This document shows, one piece after another, positions 25,203-35,313 of a stretch of DNA of 64,000 bases. Made by a program: the position numbers and the translations under genes. A model generated the notes under the pieces. The model was given only the letters and a program-made list of their open reading frames with translations. It ran no database searches and was not told where the DNA came from. The stretch's first letter is position 1. The number at the start of each line of letters is the position of its first letter. Source of the DNA: Pseudomonadota bacterium (lineage in GTDB: Bacteria > Pseudomonadota > Gammaproteobacteria > Burkholderiales > Burkholderiaceae_F); assembly GCA_021825945.1 (NCBI GenBank), contig JAKAFN010000007.1:62001-126000 (forward strand). Reading direction: 5' to 3'.

Positions 25203-26975
25203 ATGTCATTGGGAAACGTCCCTCGCAGGAGGTTCGATGCGGTGATCGTCGGCGCGGGCGGTGCCGGGATGCGTTGCGCATTGCAGCTGGCGCGTGCCGG
25301 CCGGCGCGTGGCGGTGCTCACCAAGGTGTTTCCCACGCGTTCGCATACGGTCGCGGCGCAGGGTGGCATCGGCGCCTCGCTCGGCAACATGGGCGAGGAC
25401 AACTGGCTATGGCATATGTTCGATACCGTGAAGGGGTCGGATTATCTCGGCGATCAGGACGCGATCGAGTTCCTGTGTCGCGAAGCGCCAGGTGCGGTGT
25501 ACGAACTCGAGCATCTGGGCATGCCGTTCGATCGCAATGCCGACGGCACGATTTATCAGCGGCCGTTCGGCGGGCATTCCGCCAACTTCGGCGAGAAGCC
25601 CGTCCCTCGTGCCTGCGCGGCGGCGGACCGCACCGGCCACGCGCTGCTGCATACCCTTTATCAGTGCAATGTCGCGGCGCGCACGCAGTTTTTCGTCGAG
25701 TACATGGCCCTTGATCTGATTCGGGACGAGGAGGGCGCGGTCGTGGGCGTGGTCGCATTGGAAATGGAGACCGGCGAGGTTTCGATCTTCGAGGCCCGCT
25801 TCACGGTGCTGGCCACCGGCGGCGCCGGCCGGATCTTCGCCGCGTCGACCAATGCATACATCAATACCGGCGATGGCCTCGGCATGGTTGCCCGCGCCGG
25901 CCTGCCGCTACAGGACATGGAGTTCTGGCAGTTCCATCCGACCGGCGTTGCGGGGGCGGGCATCCTGATCACCGAGGGGGTGCGCGGCGAGGGCGGCATC
26001 CTGCTCAATGCGCGGGGCGAGCGCTTCATGGAGCGGTATGCCCCGATGCTCAAGGATCTCGCGCCGCGCGATTTCGTCTCGCGATCGATGGATCAAGAGA
26101 TCAAGGAAGGGCGGGGTTGCGGCCCCAACGGGGATTATGTCCAGCTCAAACTCGACCACCTCGGAGCGGAGACCATCCTCAAGCGCTTGCCATCGATTCG
26201 CGACATCGCGATCAAATTCGCCAACGTCGATCCGATCCGCGAGCCGATTCCGGTCGTGCCGACGATTCATTACATGATGGGGGGGATTCCGGCGAATGTT
26301 CATGGCCAGGTCGTGATACCCCGCGATGGCATGCCCGAGACGGTCGTCCCCGGCCTCTATGCGATCGGCGAGTGTTCCTGTGTGTCGGTGCACGGTGCCA
26401 ACCGCCTGGGTACGAACTCGCTGCTCGACATCGTGGTGTTCGGTCGCGCTGCGGGCAACCACATCGCGGCTGCGCTCGGTGATGACGAACGGCACCGGCC
26501 GTTGCCGGCCGATGCCGGGGAGGCGACGCGCGCGCGCCTGGCGGATCTCGACGCGCGGGCATCGGGGGAGCGCACGCAGGAGGTTGCGGCCGACCTGCGC
26601 CGCACGCTCCAGGCGCATTGCGGCGTGTTTCGCACGGCGGCGTTGCTCGATGAGGGCGTACGCAAGGTCCGCGAGATCGCGCAGCGGGCCGAACATGTCG
26701 CGATCGGCGACAAGTCGCGGGTGTTCAATACCGCGCGCGTCGAGGCGATCGAACTGGCGAATCTCGTCGCCGTGGCGCAGGCGACGATCGAGTCCGCGGC
26801 GGCACGGACCGAGAGCCGCGGCGCGCACGCGCGAGCGGATTTCCCGCTGCGTGACGATACGAACTGGATGAAGCACAGTCTCTGGACTGCGCAGACCCGG
26901 TCGCTGCAGTACAAGCCGGTGCACCGGACACCGATTTCGGTGGCACCGTTCGAGCCGAAAGTGCGGACGTTTTGA
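25203..26975 (+). CDS. sdhA: Succinate dehydrogenase flavoprotein subunit
   Basis: 590 residues. It oxidises succinate to fumarate using covalently bound FAD. The FAD-binding motif is VIVGAGGAGMRCAL, and the flavin-linking histidine is in TRSHTVAAQGGIGASLGN. Active-site motifs include FHPTGVAGAGILITEGVRGEGG and HGANRLGTNSLLDIVVFGRAAG, both cut here only as landmarks of the family. The C terminus SVAPFEPKVRTF is typical. The ATG abuts the sdhD stop, and the flavinylation factor SdhE is encoded after sdhB. Confidence 0.97.
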   Translation: MSLGNVPRRRFDAVIVGAGGAGMRCALQLARAGRRVAVLTKVFPTRSHTVAAQGGIGASLGNMGEDNWLWHMFDTVKGSDYLGDQDAIEFLCREAPGAVYELEHLGMPFDRNADGTIYQRPFGGHSANFGEKPVPRACAAADRTGHALLHTLYQCNVAARTQFFVEYMALDLIRDEEGAVVGVVALEMETGEVSIFEARFTVLATGGAGRIFAASTNAYINTGDGLGMVARAGLPLQDMEFWQFHPTGVAGAGILITEGVRGEGGILLNARGERFMERYAPMLKDLAPRDFVSRSMDQEIKEGRGCGPNGDYVQLKLDHLGAETILKRLPSIRDIAIKFANVDPIREPIPVVPTIHYMMGGIPANVHGQVVIPRDGMPETVVPGLYAIGECSCVSVHGANRLGTNSLLDIVVFGRAAGNHIAAALGDDERHRPLPADAGEATRARLADLDARASGERTQEVAADLRRTLQAHCGVFRTAALLDEGVRKVREIAQRAEHVAIGDKSRVFNTARVEAIELANLVAVAQATIESAAARTESRGAHARADFPLRDDTNWMKHSLWTAQTRSLQYKPVHRTPISVAPFEPKVRTF

Positions 26976-26989
26976 GGAAAACGCAGCAT

Positions 26990-27751
26990 ATGGATGCATC
27001 GACACCGGAATCGGGGCCCGCGGCGAGGCAGCCCCAGCCCCAAACCCGCATCGCGCACTTTCGCATCTATCGCTTCGACCCGGAGCGGGATACCCGGCCG
27101 CGCATGCAGGAGCTCGCCGTGACGCTGCAGGAAACCGACAAGATGCTGCTCGACGCCTTGATGCGGATCAAGGCGGAGGTCGATGACAGCGTGTCGTTCC
27201 GGCGCTCGTGCCGCGAGGGAGTCTGCGGGTCCGATGCCATGAACATCAATGGCCGCAACGGTCTGGCTTGCATTACCAATTTGCGCGATTTGACACAGCC
27301 GATCGAATTGCGTCCCTTGCCCGGACTGCCGGTGGTGCGCGACCTGATCGTCGACATGACGGACTTCTTCAATCAATACCACTCGGTCGATCCGGTGCTG
27401 GTGAATCATTCTCCGCCACCCGAGAAGGAGCGGCTGCAGACTCCCGAGCAGCGCGATGAACTCGACGGCCTCTACGAGTGCATCCTGTGCGCGTGCTGTT
27501 CGACATCCTGCCCGAGTTTCTGGTGGAATCCGGACAAGTTCGTCGGTCCGGCAGGCCTGCTGCAGGCCTACCGGTTCTTGGCCGACAGCCGTGACGAGGC
27601 CACCGATCAGCGATTGGATAACCTCATGGACCCGTACCGGCTGTTTCGCTGCCATAGCATCATGAACTGTGTCGACGTCTGCCCGAAGGGTCTCAACCCG
27701 ACGCTGGCGATCGGAAAGATCAAGGAAATGATGCTGCGGAGAGAGGTTTGA
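26990..27751 (+). CDS. sdhB: Succinate dehydrogenase iron-sulfur subunit
   Basis: 253 residues. Three Fe-S clusters can be read from the cysteines: [2Fe-2S] in SCREGVCGSDAMNINGRNG-AC, [4Fe-4S] in CILCACCSTSCP, and [3Fe-4S] with CHSIMNCVDVCPKG. It passes electrons from SdhA to ubiquinone in SdhCD. An N-terminal lead of about 25 residues rich in proline and glutamine precedes the ferredoxin domain and is longer than usual. ATG 26990 has AGGAA about 11 bases ahead. Confidence 0.96.
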   Translation: MDASTPESGPAARQPQPQTRIAHFRIYRFDPERDTRPRMQELAVTLQETDKMLLDALMRIKAEVDDSVSFRRSCREGVCGSDAMNINGRNGLACITNLRDLTQPIELRPLPGLPVVRDLIVDMTDFFNQYHSVDPVLVNHSPPPEKERLQTPEQRDELDGLYECILCACCSTSCPSFWWNPDKFVGPAGLLQAYRFLADSRDEATDQRLDNLMDPYRLFRCHSIMNCVDVCPKGLNPTLAIGKIKEMMLRREV

Positions 27752-27762
27752 GGGAGGCGCAG

Positions 27763-28113
27763 GTGGATGCGCCCGCGATCCCGGGCACCGATCGCATGGC
27801 CGGAGACGGGCGTTCTCGGCCCTTCTTGCCGGGCCGGGAAGAGCGGTGGGATGAGCAAGACGAGGATGGTGTGGCGCTGCGCCGCTTGCGTTGGCGGGCC
27901 CGTCGAGGCATGCTGGAAAACGACGTGCTGTTGGCGCGGCTCTTCGATCGCCACGCAGCGAAACTCGATGCGCGCCTTCAATGCGCGCTGGAGCGGCTTT
28001 TGCAATTGCCGGACGGCGAATTGCTCGATCTCGCGTTGGGTCGGGCGGCGCCGCCGGATGCGCTCGATACCGAGGCCGGGAACGAACTCCTTGCTTTGCT
28101 TCGTTCGGTCTGA
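27763..28113 (+). CDS. sdhE: SdhE flavinylation factor (succinate dehydrogenase assembly factor 2)
   Basis: 116 residues. The conserved core LRRLRWRARRGMLENDVLLARLF contains the RGMxExD motif that binds SdhA and promotes covalent FAD attachment; the remainder is the small helical bundle of the DUF339 family. GTG 27763 is chosen because AGGGAGG sits 5-6 bases upstream; the first 40 residues before the core are low-complexity and extend beyond the usual 80 to 95 residue length. A later ATG (27796) is the alternative. Its position between sdhB and gltA is standard for this group. Confidence 0.88.
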   Translation: MDAPAIPGTDRMAGDGRSRPFLPGREERWDEQDEDGVALRRLRWRARRGMLENDVLLARLFDRHAAKLDARLQCALERLLQLPDGELLDLALGRAAPPDALDTEAGNELLALLRSV

Positions 28114-28128
28114 CTTGAGGACATTTTT

Positions 28129-29445
28129 ATGGCACTGACCCAATCCGAGCACAAGGCCACGTTGACGTTTTCCGACGGGACGCCGCCGGTCGATCTGCCG
28201 ATCTATCCCGGCACCATGGGGCCGGACGTGATCGACATCCGGGCGTTGTATACCCGCACCGGGAAATTTACCTATGACCCGGCATTCCTTGCCACCGCGT
28301 CATGCAATTCCAGCATCACGTATATCGACGGAGACAAAGGGGAACTGCTCTATCGCGGTTATCCGATCGACCAGTTGGCCACACAGTGTGATTTTCTCGA
28401 GGTCTGCCACCTGATTCTCTATGGTGAGTTGCCGACGTCGGTGCAGCGCGAGACCTTCGTGGACACCGTCACGCAGCACACGATGGTTCACGAACAGATG
28501 CAGTTTTTCCTCCGCGGGTTCCGGCGCGATGCCCATCCGATGGCGGTGCTGACCGGGCTGGTGGGGGCGATGTCGGCGTTCTACCCGGATTCGATGAACG
28601 TGCATGATCCCCGGCAGCGGGAAGTGTCGGCGATCCGGCTGATCGCCAAGATGCCCACGCTGGTTGCAATGGCCTACAAGTACACCGTGGGTCAGCCATA
28701 CATGTATCCGCGCAACGACCTGCCGTACGCGGCCAATTTCATGCGGATGATGTTTGCCACGCCGTGCGAGGACTACCGCTGTAACGACGTGCTGGCGCGT
28801 GCGCTCGATCGTATCCTGATCCTGCACGCGGATCACGAGCAGAATGCCTCGACGTCGACCGTGCGTTTGTGCGCATCATCCGGAACGAACCCCTACGCAG
28901 CGATCGCCGCTGGCGTGGCCTGTCTCTGGGGGCCGGCGCACGGAGGCGCGAACGAGGCTGCGCTCAATATGCTGTTCGAGATCCAGCGCGAAGGCGGCGT
29001 GGCGAAGATCGGCGAGTTCATCGCGAAAGTGAAGGACAAGAACTCCAACGTCCGACTGATGGGGTTCGGCCATCGCGTTTACAAGAACTACGATCCACGG
29101 GCGCGACTGATGCGCGAGACCTGCTACGAGGTGCTCGATGAACTGGGTCTGCATGAGACGCCATTGTTCAAGCTGGCGCTGACGCTGGAAAAGATCGCGC
29201 TCGAGGATGACTATTTCGTCAGCCGAAAGCTGTACCCGAACGTCGACTTCTATTCCGGCATCGTGCAGCAGGCGATCGGTGTGCCGGTCCCGCTGTTCAC
29301 CGCCGTATTCGCGCTGGCGCGCACGGTAGGATGGGTTGCGCAGCTCAACGAGATGCTCGCCGACCCCGAGTACAAGATCGGACGGCCGCGCCAGTTGTAT
29401 GTCGGATCCGGCCGTCGCGACGTTCCGCCGATTTCCGAGCGGTAA
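28129..29445 (+). CDS. gltA: Citrate synthase (type II)
   Basis: 438 residues, typical of the hexameric NADH-sensitive proteobacterial form. It condenses oxaloacetate and acetyl-CoA. Active-site residues are in [15 protein letters not shown] (histidine), [15 protein letters not shown] (histidine and arginine) and [11 protein letters not shown] (aspartate). It begins 15 bases after sdhE with GAGGAC as ribosome site and is followed by sucA after a 150-base gap. Confidence 0.97.
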   Translation: MALTQSEHKATLTFSDGTPPVDLPIYPGTMGPDVIDIRALYTRTGKFTYDPAFLATASCNSSITYIDGDKGELLYRGYPIDQLATQCDFLEVCHLILYGELPTSVQRETFVDTVTQHTMVHEQMQFFLRGFRRDAHPMAVLTGLVGAMSAFYPDSMNVHDPRQREVSAIRLIAKMPTLVAMAYKYTVGQPYMYPRNDLPYAANFMRMMFATPCEDYRCNDVLARALDRILILHADHEQNASTSTVRLCASSGTNPYAAIAAGVACLWGPAHGGANEAALNMLFEIQREGGVAKIGEFIAKVKDKNSNVRLMGFGHRVYKNYDPRARLMRETCYEVLDELGLHETPLFKLALTLEKIALEDDYFVSRKLYPNVDFYSGIVQQAIGVPVPLFTAVFALARTVGWVAQLNEMLADPEYKIGRPRQLYVGSGRRDVPPISER

Positions 29446-29522
29446 GATGGGTCGGGTTGCGACGCGCACGCCGTTTCGGGCGCGTCCGGCGCCGATCTCC
29501 GCGCTCCGCGCCGATTCCTCCT

Positions 29523-29537
29523 CGCTCCATGGGAGCG
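29523..29537. repeat. Small hairpin between gltA and sucA
   Basis: CGCTCC and GGAGCG pair around ATG within the 150-base gltA-sucA gap. No T run follows, so it is unlikely to be a strong terminator. It may act in transcript processing or be a decayed copy of the CTCCCG-type repeat seen elsewhere in the window. Confidence 0.3.
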
Positions 29538-29595
29538 GGAAACGGGTCTGCGGGCAGCGGGTTGTCACCCGGTTTCCGAAAGGAAAGATCGAGGC

Positions 29596-32466
29596 ATGCC
29601 GATGACTTACTCGATGCGCCAGTTTCAGTCCACCTCCTATCTTTTCGGCGGCAATTCCCCCTACGTCGAAGATCTGTATGAGTGCTACCTCGACAATCCG
29701 GCTTCGGTGTCCGACCAGTGGCGCGCGTATTTCGACCGACTGCAACTCGCGCCCGCGGCCGACGGCAAACCGTCGACCCACGACGTCGCGCATGCTCCGA
29801 TCGTCGAGTCATTCGCCTTGCGTGCCCGCAACGGCATGCTGCGGCCGGTGGTCGCGGCGACCGATCTCAGCGTTGCCCGCAAGCAGGTTCATGTGCAGTC
29901 GATCGTTTCCGCGTATCGCTCGCTGGGCAGTCGCTGGGCAGACCTCGATCCGTTGAAGCGCGCCGAGCGTCCGGCGTTGCCGGAACTGGAACCCGCGTTC
30001 TACGATTTCACCGAGGCCGACATGGATACGGTGTTCTCGGCCGCGAACACCTATTTCGGTGCCGACCAGATGTCTCTGCGCGAAATCGTCGCCGCGCTGC
30101 GGCGTACGTATTGCGGGACGCTGGGGGCGGAGTACATGCACGTCTCCGATCCGGCGCAGAAGCGCTGGTTGCAGCAGCGACTCGAGTCGATCCGGTCGAC
30201 GCCGGATTTCTCCCCGGGCGCGAAACGCCGGATCTTGACCCAAGTGACGGCGGCGGAAGGCTTGGAGCGGTATCTGCACAACAAGTATGTCGGCCAGAAG
30301 CGGTTTTCGCTGGAAGGCGGCGAGAGCTTCATTGCCGTGATGGATGCCTTGGTGCAGCATGGCGGCGAACTCGGGGTCGAGGAAATCGTCATCGGCATGG
30401 CGCATCGCGGCCGGTTGAACGTCCTGGTCAATACCTTGGGGAAGCGGCCCGGCGATCTGTTCGCGGAGTTCGATGGCACGATCGCATCCGATCTGCCGTC
30501 GGGCGACGTGAAATACCATATGGGATTTTCCGCGGACGCGACGACCCCTAGCGGCCCCGTACATTTGTCATTGGCATTCAATCCGTCTCATCTCGAGATC
30601 GTCAATCCGGTGGTGGAAGGGTCGGTGCGCGCGCGCCAGGAGCGCCGTGGCGATGTCGAGGGGCGGAAGGTGCTGGCGTTGCAAGTGCATGGCGACGCGG
30701 CGTTTTCCGGCCAGGGCGTGGTGATGGAGACCCTCGCGCTGGCGCAGACTCGGGGCTATGGCACAGGCGGAACGGTGCACGTCGTGATCAACAACCAGAT
30801 CGGGTTCACGACGTCCGATCCGCGGGACACCCGCTCGAGCCTCTACTGCACCGACATCGTCAAGATGATCGAGGCGCCGGTGCTGCACGTCAATGGTGAC
30901 GATCCGGAAGCAGCGGTGCTCGCCGCGCAGATCGCGCTGGATTTCCGTCGGGAATTCCGCAAGGATATCGTGCTCGACATCGTGTGTTTCCGGCGCCTGG
31001 GGCACAACGAACAGGACACCCCGGCGGTGACGCAACCGCTCATGTACAAGAAGATCGGCGCGCACCCGGGAACGCGCAAACTGTATGCCGATCGGCTGGT
31101 CGCCCAAGGCGTGCTGACCGCGGAGGACGCCGAGTCGATGCTGGCTGCGTATCGCCAAGCCATGGAGGAAGGCCGTTCGGTGGTCGAGCCGGTGCTCAGC
31201 AATTTCAAGAGCCGCTTTGCGGTCGACTGGGCGCCGTTTCGCCGGGATTGGACGGATGCGGCGGACACCGCGTTGCCGCTGGCCGACCTCCGCCGTCTCG
31301 GCGAGCGCATCGCGACGGTACCGGAGAATTTCAAACTGCATCCGCTGGTCGAACGGGTCATTGCGGATCGTCGGGCGATGGCGGAGGGGCGGCATCCGAT
31401 CGACTGGGGAATGGGCGAACACCTGGCGTTCGCGTCACTCGTCGTCGGAGGCTATGCCGTCCGGATCACCGGGCAGGACTCCGGCCGGGGGACGTTTTCC
31501 CATCGGCACGCGGTCCTGCACGACCAGAATCGCGAGCGCTGGAACGAAGGCACCTATGTCCCGCTGCAGAACGTGGCCGAAGGACAGGCGCCGTTCGCGG
31601 TCATCGACTCGGTGCTTTCCGAGGAGGCGGTGCTGGGCTTCGAGTACGGCTACTCTACGGCCGCACCGAATTCCCTGGTGATCTGGGAGGCGCAGTTCGG
31701 CGATTTCGCCAATGGCGCCCAGGTGCTGATCGACCAGTTCATCTCCTCGGGCGAGGTGAAGTGGGGGCGGCTCTCGGGTTTGGTGTTGATGCTGCCGCAT
31801 GGCTACGAAGGGCAGGGTCCGGAGCATTCGTCGGCACGGATCGAGCGGTATCTGCAGCTCTGCGCGGAAACCAACATGCAAGTCACGCAGCCGACCACGG
31901 CAGCGCAGATTTTCCATCTCCTTCGCCGGCAGATGATCCGAAAGCTGCGCAAGCCGCTGGTGATCTTTACGCCGAAATCCTTGCTGCGCAAGCCCGAAGC
32001 CTGTTCCGCGCTGGAAGATTTCACGCGCGGCGAATTCCGCACGGTGATCGGCGATGGCGCGATCGCCGATCCCGCGACGGTGACGCGCCTCGTGCTCTGT
32101 TCGGGCCGGGTGTACTACGATCTGGTCACGGCGCGCGCCGAGCGCAAGATGACGGACACCGTGGCGATCGTACGGCTGGAGCAGCTCTATCCGTTTCCAC
32201 GAGCCGCGCTCGCGGAGGAATTGCAGCGCTATCCGGCACTGCGGGAGATCGTCTGGGCACAGGACGAGCCGCGCAACCAGGGTCCGTGGCGTGGCGTGCA
32301 GAACCGGGTTCTGGAAACCCTGACGACCGGCCAGACGCTGTCCTACGCCGGACGCCCGGAATCGGCATCGCCCGCGGTCGGGTATCACGCCAAGCACATC
32401 GAGCAGTTGCGCGAGTTGCTCGACGCGGCGTTCGGAGCGTTGGATGGCTTTGTGCTTCACAAATAA
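29596..32466 (+). CDS. sucA: 2-oxoglutarate dehydrogenase E1 component
   Basis: 956 residues. The thiamine-diphosphate enzyme decarboxylates 2-oxoglutarate and reductively succinylates the E2 lipoyl group. The N-terminal segment (YLFGGNSPYVEDLYECYLDN) is the E2-docking region of the OdhA/SucA family. IGMAHRGRLNVLVN and the MgThDP loop HVNGDDPEAAVLAAQIA are present, as is the RHAVLHDQN segment of the second half. The start ATG 29596 is followed six bases on by a second ATG; AAGGAAAG lies upstream. Confidence 0.97.
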   Translation: MPMTYSMRQFQSTSYLFGGNSPYVEDLYECYLDNPASVSDQWRAYFDRLQLAPAADGKPSTHDVAHAPIVESFALRARNGMLRPVVAATDLSVARKQVHVQSIVSAYRSLGSRWADLDPLKRAERPALPELEPAFYDFTEADMDTVFSAANTYFGADQMSLREIVAALRRTYCGTLGAEYMHVSDPAQKRWLQQRLESIRSTPDFSPGAKRRILTQVTAAEGLERYLHNKYVGQKRFSLEGGESFIAVMDALVQHGGELGVEEIVIGMAHRGRLNVLVNTLGKRPGDLFAEFDGTIASDLPSGDVKYHMGFSADATTPSGPVHLSLAFNPSHLEIVNPVVEGSVRARQERRGDVEGRKVLALQVHGDAAFSGQGVVMETLALAQTRGYGTGGTVHVVINNQIGFTTSDPRDTRSSLYCTDIVKMIEAPVLHVNGDDPEAAVLAAQIALDFRREFRKDIVLDIVCFRRLGHNEQDTPAVTQPLMYKKIGAHPGTRKLYADRLVAQGVLTAEDAESMLAAYRQAMEEGRSVVEPVLSNFKSRFAVDWAPFRRDWTDAADTALPLADLRRLGERIATVPENFKLHPLVERVIADRRAMAEGRHPIDWGMGEHLAFASLVVGGYAVRITGQDSGRGTFSHRHAVLHDQNRERWNEGTYVPLQNVAEGQAPFAVIDSVLSEEAVLGFEYGYSTAAPNSLVIWEAQFGDFANGAQVLIDQFISSGEVKWGRLSGLVLMLPHGYEGQGPEHSSARIERYLQLCAETNMQVTQPTTAAQIFHLLRRQMIRKLRKPLVIFTPKSLLRKPEACSALEDFTRGEFRTVIGDGAIADPATVTRLVLCSGRVYYDLVTARAERKMTDTVAIVRLEQLYPFPRAALAEELQRYPALREIVWAQDEPRNQGPWRGVQNRVLETLTTGQTLSYAGRPESASPAVGYHAKHIEQLRELLDAAFGALDGFVLHK

Positions 32467-32487
32467 GGAAAAGAATCGCGAGGACGC

Positions 32488-33768
32488 ATGGCAGATATCG
32501 AAGTGAAAGTGCCGCAGCTTTCGGAATCGATCTCGGAGGCGACGTTGTTGCAATGGAAGAAGCAGCCGGGCGCTGAGGTCGTTGCCGACGAGATCCTCGT
32601 CGAGGTCGAGACCGACAAGGTCGTGCTCGACGTGCCGGCGCCGAAGTCCGGCGTATTGGCGGAGATCGTCGCGCCGAGCGGCGCGTCGGTGACCTCGGGT
32701 CAGGTGATCGCGCGGATCATCCAAGGAGTTGCGGCATCGCGGGCGTCCCCGGAGGAGGCTCCGGCTGCGGCTCCGGTCGCGTCGGCGGTACCGCCCCCCG
32801 CCGCCGCGGCGCCGATCGTGATGCCGGCGGCGGCGCGTGTCCTCGAGGAGGCGGGAGTTTCCGGGGATGCCGTGGCAGGCACCGGACGGGGCGGCCGCAT
32901 CACCAAGGCCGATGCCGTGGCGGCCGTGCAGGCGGCATCGTCTGCCGCCGCCGGAGGGAGCCAGGCGCGGGGGGGAGGCGACGCGCCGCAGCGCGCGCCG
33001 ACGAGTCCCGTGGCGGCACCGTCGCCGGACCTTGCCGCGCCGATCGATCCGGCGGCGCTTGGTACCGGCCGCCTCGAACAGCGGGTTCCGATGTCACGCC
33101 TGCGCCAGCGCGTGGCCGAGCGACTCGTCCAGTCTCAGTCGACGGCGGCGATTCTCACCACGTTCAATGAAGTGAACATGCAGCCGGTCATCGAGTTGCG
33201 CAACCGGCACAAGGAGCGGTTCGAGAAGGAGCATGGCGTCAAGTTGGGCTTCATGTCCTTTTTCGTCAAGGCGGCGGTGCACGCGCTCAAACGCTTTCCC
33301 ATCGTCAATGCGTCGATCGATGGCAGCGACGTCGTCTACCACGGTTATTTCGACGTAGGCATCGCTGTCGGATCGCCGCGCGGGCTCGTCGTTCCGGTAC
33401 TGCGCGACGCAGACGTGCAGACCTTTTCCGAGATCGAGAAGCGGATCGCCGATTTCGGCCGGCGCGCGGGGGAAGGCAAGCTCACCATCGAGGAACTGAC
33501 CGGCGGCACGTTCACGATCTCCAACGGCGGCGTGTTCGGTTCGATGTTGTCGACCCCCATCATCAATCCGCCGCAGTCGGCGATTCTCGGCGTGCATGCG
33601 ACCAAGGATCGCCCGGTGGCGGAGAATGGCCAGGTGGTGATCCGGCCGATGAACTATCTCGCCCTGTCCTACGATCACCGCATCATCGACGGCCGCGACG
33701 CGGTGCTGTTCCTGGTGGCGATCAAGGATGCCCTGGAAGATCCGGGCCGGCTGTTGCTGGAGATGTGA
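32488..33768 (+). CDS. sucB: Dihydrolipoyllysine-residue succinyltransferase (2-oxoglutarate dehydrogenase E2)
   Basis: 426 residues. Domains in order: one lipoyl domain with the lipoylated lysine in [13 protein letters not shown] (residues 1-76), an Ala/Pro-rich linker, a peripheral-subunit-binding domain ([19 protein letters not shown]), a second linker, and the catalytic domain ending with the acyltransferase signature [16 protein letters not shown], whose histidine is catalytic. It forms the core of the complex with the sucA and lpd products, which flank it. Confidence 0.97.
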   Translation: MADIEVKVPQLSESISEATLLQWKKQPGAEVVADEILVEVETDKVVLDVPAPKSGVLAEIVAPSGASVTSGQVIARIIQGVAASRASPEEAPAAAPVASAVPPPAAAAPIVMPAAARVLEEAGVSGDAVAGTGRGGRITKADAVAAVQAASSAAAGGSQARGGGDAPQRAPTSPVAAPSPDLAAPIDPAALGTGRLEQRVPMSRLRQRVAERLVQSQSTAAILTTFNEVNMQPVIELRNRHKERFEKEHGVKLGFMSFFVKAAVHALKRFPIVNASIDGSDVVYHGYFDVGIAVGSPRGLVVPVLRDADVQTFSEIEKRIADFGRRAGEGKLTIEELTGGTFTISNGGVFGSMLSTPIINPPQSAILGVHATKDRPVAENGQVVIRPMNYLALSYDHRIIDGRDAVLFLVAIKDALEDPGRLLLEM

Positions 33769-35198
33769 TGGAAGTCGACGTCGCCGTCATCGGCGCGGGC
33801 CCCGGCGGCTATACCGCTGCGATCCGCGCCGCCCAACTCGGCCTGCGCGCCGTCTGTATCGACGACTGGACGACATCCGACGGCCAGTCTGCGCCCGGCG
33901 GAACCTGCACCAACGTCGGCTGCATTCCCTCCAAGGCCCTGCTGCAATCCAGCGAGATTTTCGACCATGCCGCGCGCGCTCTGGGGGAGCACGGCGTCGT
34001 CTGCGCACCGCCGACGCTCGACCTCGGCCGCATGATGGCGCGCAAAGACGCCGTGGTGCGCCAGACCAACGACGGTATCCGCTACCTCTTTCGCAAAAAT
34101 GAGATCGAGTTCCTCCCCGGTCGCGCGACGCTGCGTCGGCGCACCGATGCCGGAGACGGCGCGTGCGCGGTGGATGTCGTGGTCGAACCCGGGAGCCGGA
34201 CACTGCGGCCGCGCAACGTGATTCTGGCGACGGGCTCCTCGCCGCGCCCGCTTCCGGGTATCGCCTTCGATGAGCAGCGCATCCTGTCCAATCGGGGTGC
34301 CTTGGCGCTGGATGCGGTGCCACAGCGTCTGGGCATCATCGGTGCGGGCGTCATCGGTCTGGAACTGGGTTCGGTCTGGCGGCGGCTGGGCGCGCAGGTC
34401 ACGATACTCGAAGCGCTGCCGCAATTCCTGGGCATCGCAGACGAGCAGATCGCACGCGAGGCCCTCAAGGCGTTCCGCAAACAGGGCCTGGATATCCGCC
34501 TGGGAGTGCAGATTGGCGCGGTGGAATCGGGGGCCGGCGGTGTCGCGGTGGCATACCGCGGAGCGGATGGAGATGCGATGCTCGCGTGCGACCGGCTCGT
34601 CGTGGCCATCGGCCGCGTGCCCAACAGCGACGGCTGGGGCGCGGATGCCGCGGGCCTGACGGTCGATGCGCGCGGCTTCGTCGCCGTCGACGAGCATTGC
34701 CGCACCAATCTCGGTGGGGTCTGGGCCATCGGCGATCTCGTGCGCGGCCCGATGCTTGCGCACAAGGCCGAAGAGGAAGGGGTCGCGGTGGCCGAACGGA
34801 TCGCCGGCAAGGCAGGTCATGCCGACCTCACCCGGATTCCCAGCGTCGTCTATACCGATCCCGAAATCGCCTGGGTGGGACAGACGGAGGCGCAGTTGCG
34901 TGCGGCGGGTCGCGCCATCCGGATCGGAACTTTCCCATTTTCCGCCAATGGTCGGGCACGTGCTGCGGGCGACGTCGTCGGTCTGGTGAAGGTGGTGGCC
35001 GACGACGTCACCGACGAGATTCTCGGTGTGCACATTCTCGGCTCCGGGGCATCGGAGTTGATCGCCGAAGCAGTCGTGGCGATGGCGTTTCGCGCCTCGT
35101 CGGAAGACATCGCCCGCGTTTGTCATGCCCATCCCACCCGATCCGAGGCACTGCGGGAGGCGGCGCTGGCGGTCGATCGGCGGGCGCTGAACGTTTGA
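33768..35198 (+). CDS. lpdA: Dihydrolipoyl dehydrogenase (E3)
   Basis: 476 residues. FAD motif VAVIGAGPGGYTAA, redox cysteines in GGTCTNVGCIPSK, NAD motif GIIGAGVIGLELGSVW, second FAD motif VWAIGDLVRG and C-terminal catalytic histidine in CHAHPTRSE are all intact. No N-terminal lipoyl domain is attached. It reoxidises dihydrolipoamide of SucB. ATG 33768 overlaps the sucB stop by one base (TGATG); a GTG at 33765 is the only alternative. Confidence 0.96.
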   Translation: MEVDVAVIGAGPGGYTAAIRAAQLGLRAVCIDDWTTSDGQSAPGGTCTNVGCIPSKALLQSSEIFDHAARALGEHGVVCAPPTLDLGRMMARKDAVVRQTNDGIRYLFRKNEIEFLPGRATLRRRTDAGDGACAVDVVVEPGSRTLRPRNVILATGSSPRPLPGIAFDEQRILSNRGALALDAVPQRLGIIGAGVIGLELGSVWRRLGAQVTILEALPQFLGIADEQIAREALKAFRKQGLDIRLGVQIGAVESGAGGVAVAYRGADGDAMLACDRLVVAIGRVPNSDGWGADAAGLTVDARGFVAVDEHCRTNLGGVWAIGDLVRGPMLAHKAEEEGVAVAERIAGKAGHADLTRIPSVVYTDPEIAWVGQTEAQLRAAGRAIRIGTFPFSANGRARAAGDVVGLVKVVADDVTDEILGVHILGSGASELIAEAVVAMAFRASSEDIARVCHAHPTRSEALREAALAVDRRALNV

Positions 35199-35217
35199 TG
35201 GCACCCGCATCCCAGTC

Positions 35218-35235
35218 GCTCCCGCAAGCGGGAGC
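35218..35235. repeat. CTCCCG-type hairpin repeat between lpdA and zapE
   Basis: GCTCCCG and CGGGAGC form a perfect 7-bp stem around CAAG, 19 bases after the lpdA stop. It shares the CTCCCG/CGGGAG core with the larger hairpin at 14484-14519. Without a T run it could act as an RNA stabiliser or rho-associated end rather than an intrinsic terminator. Confidence 0.5.
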
Positions 35236-35313
35236 GGGAGAACACCCTGCCGCCGCGACGGTTCTGCGCCGCAGGACGATTGCCGATCGACCCGAGTACC
35301 CGTTGCGGAGCGT

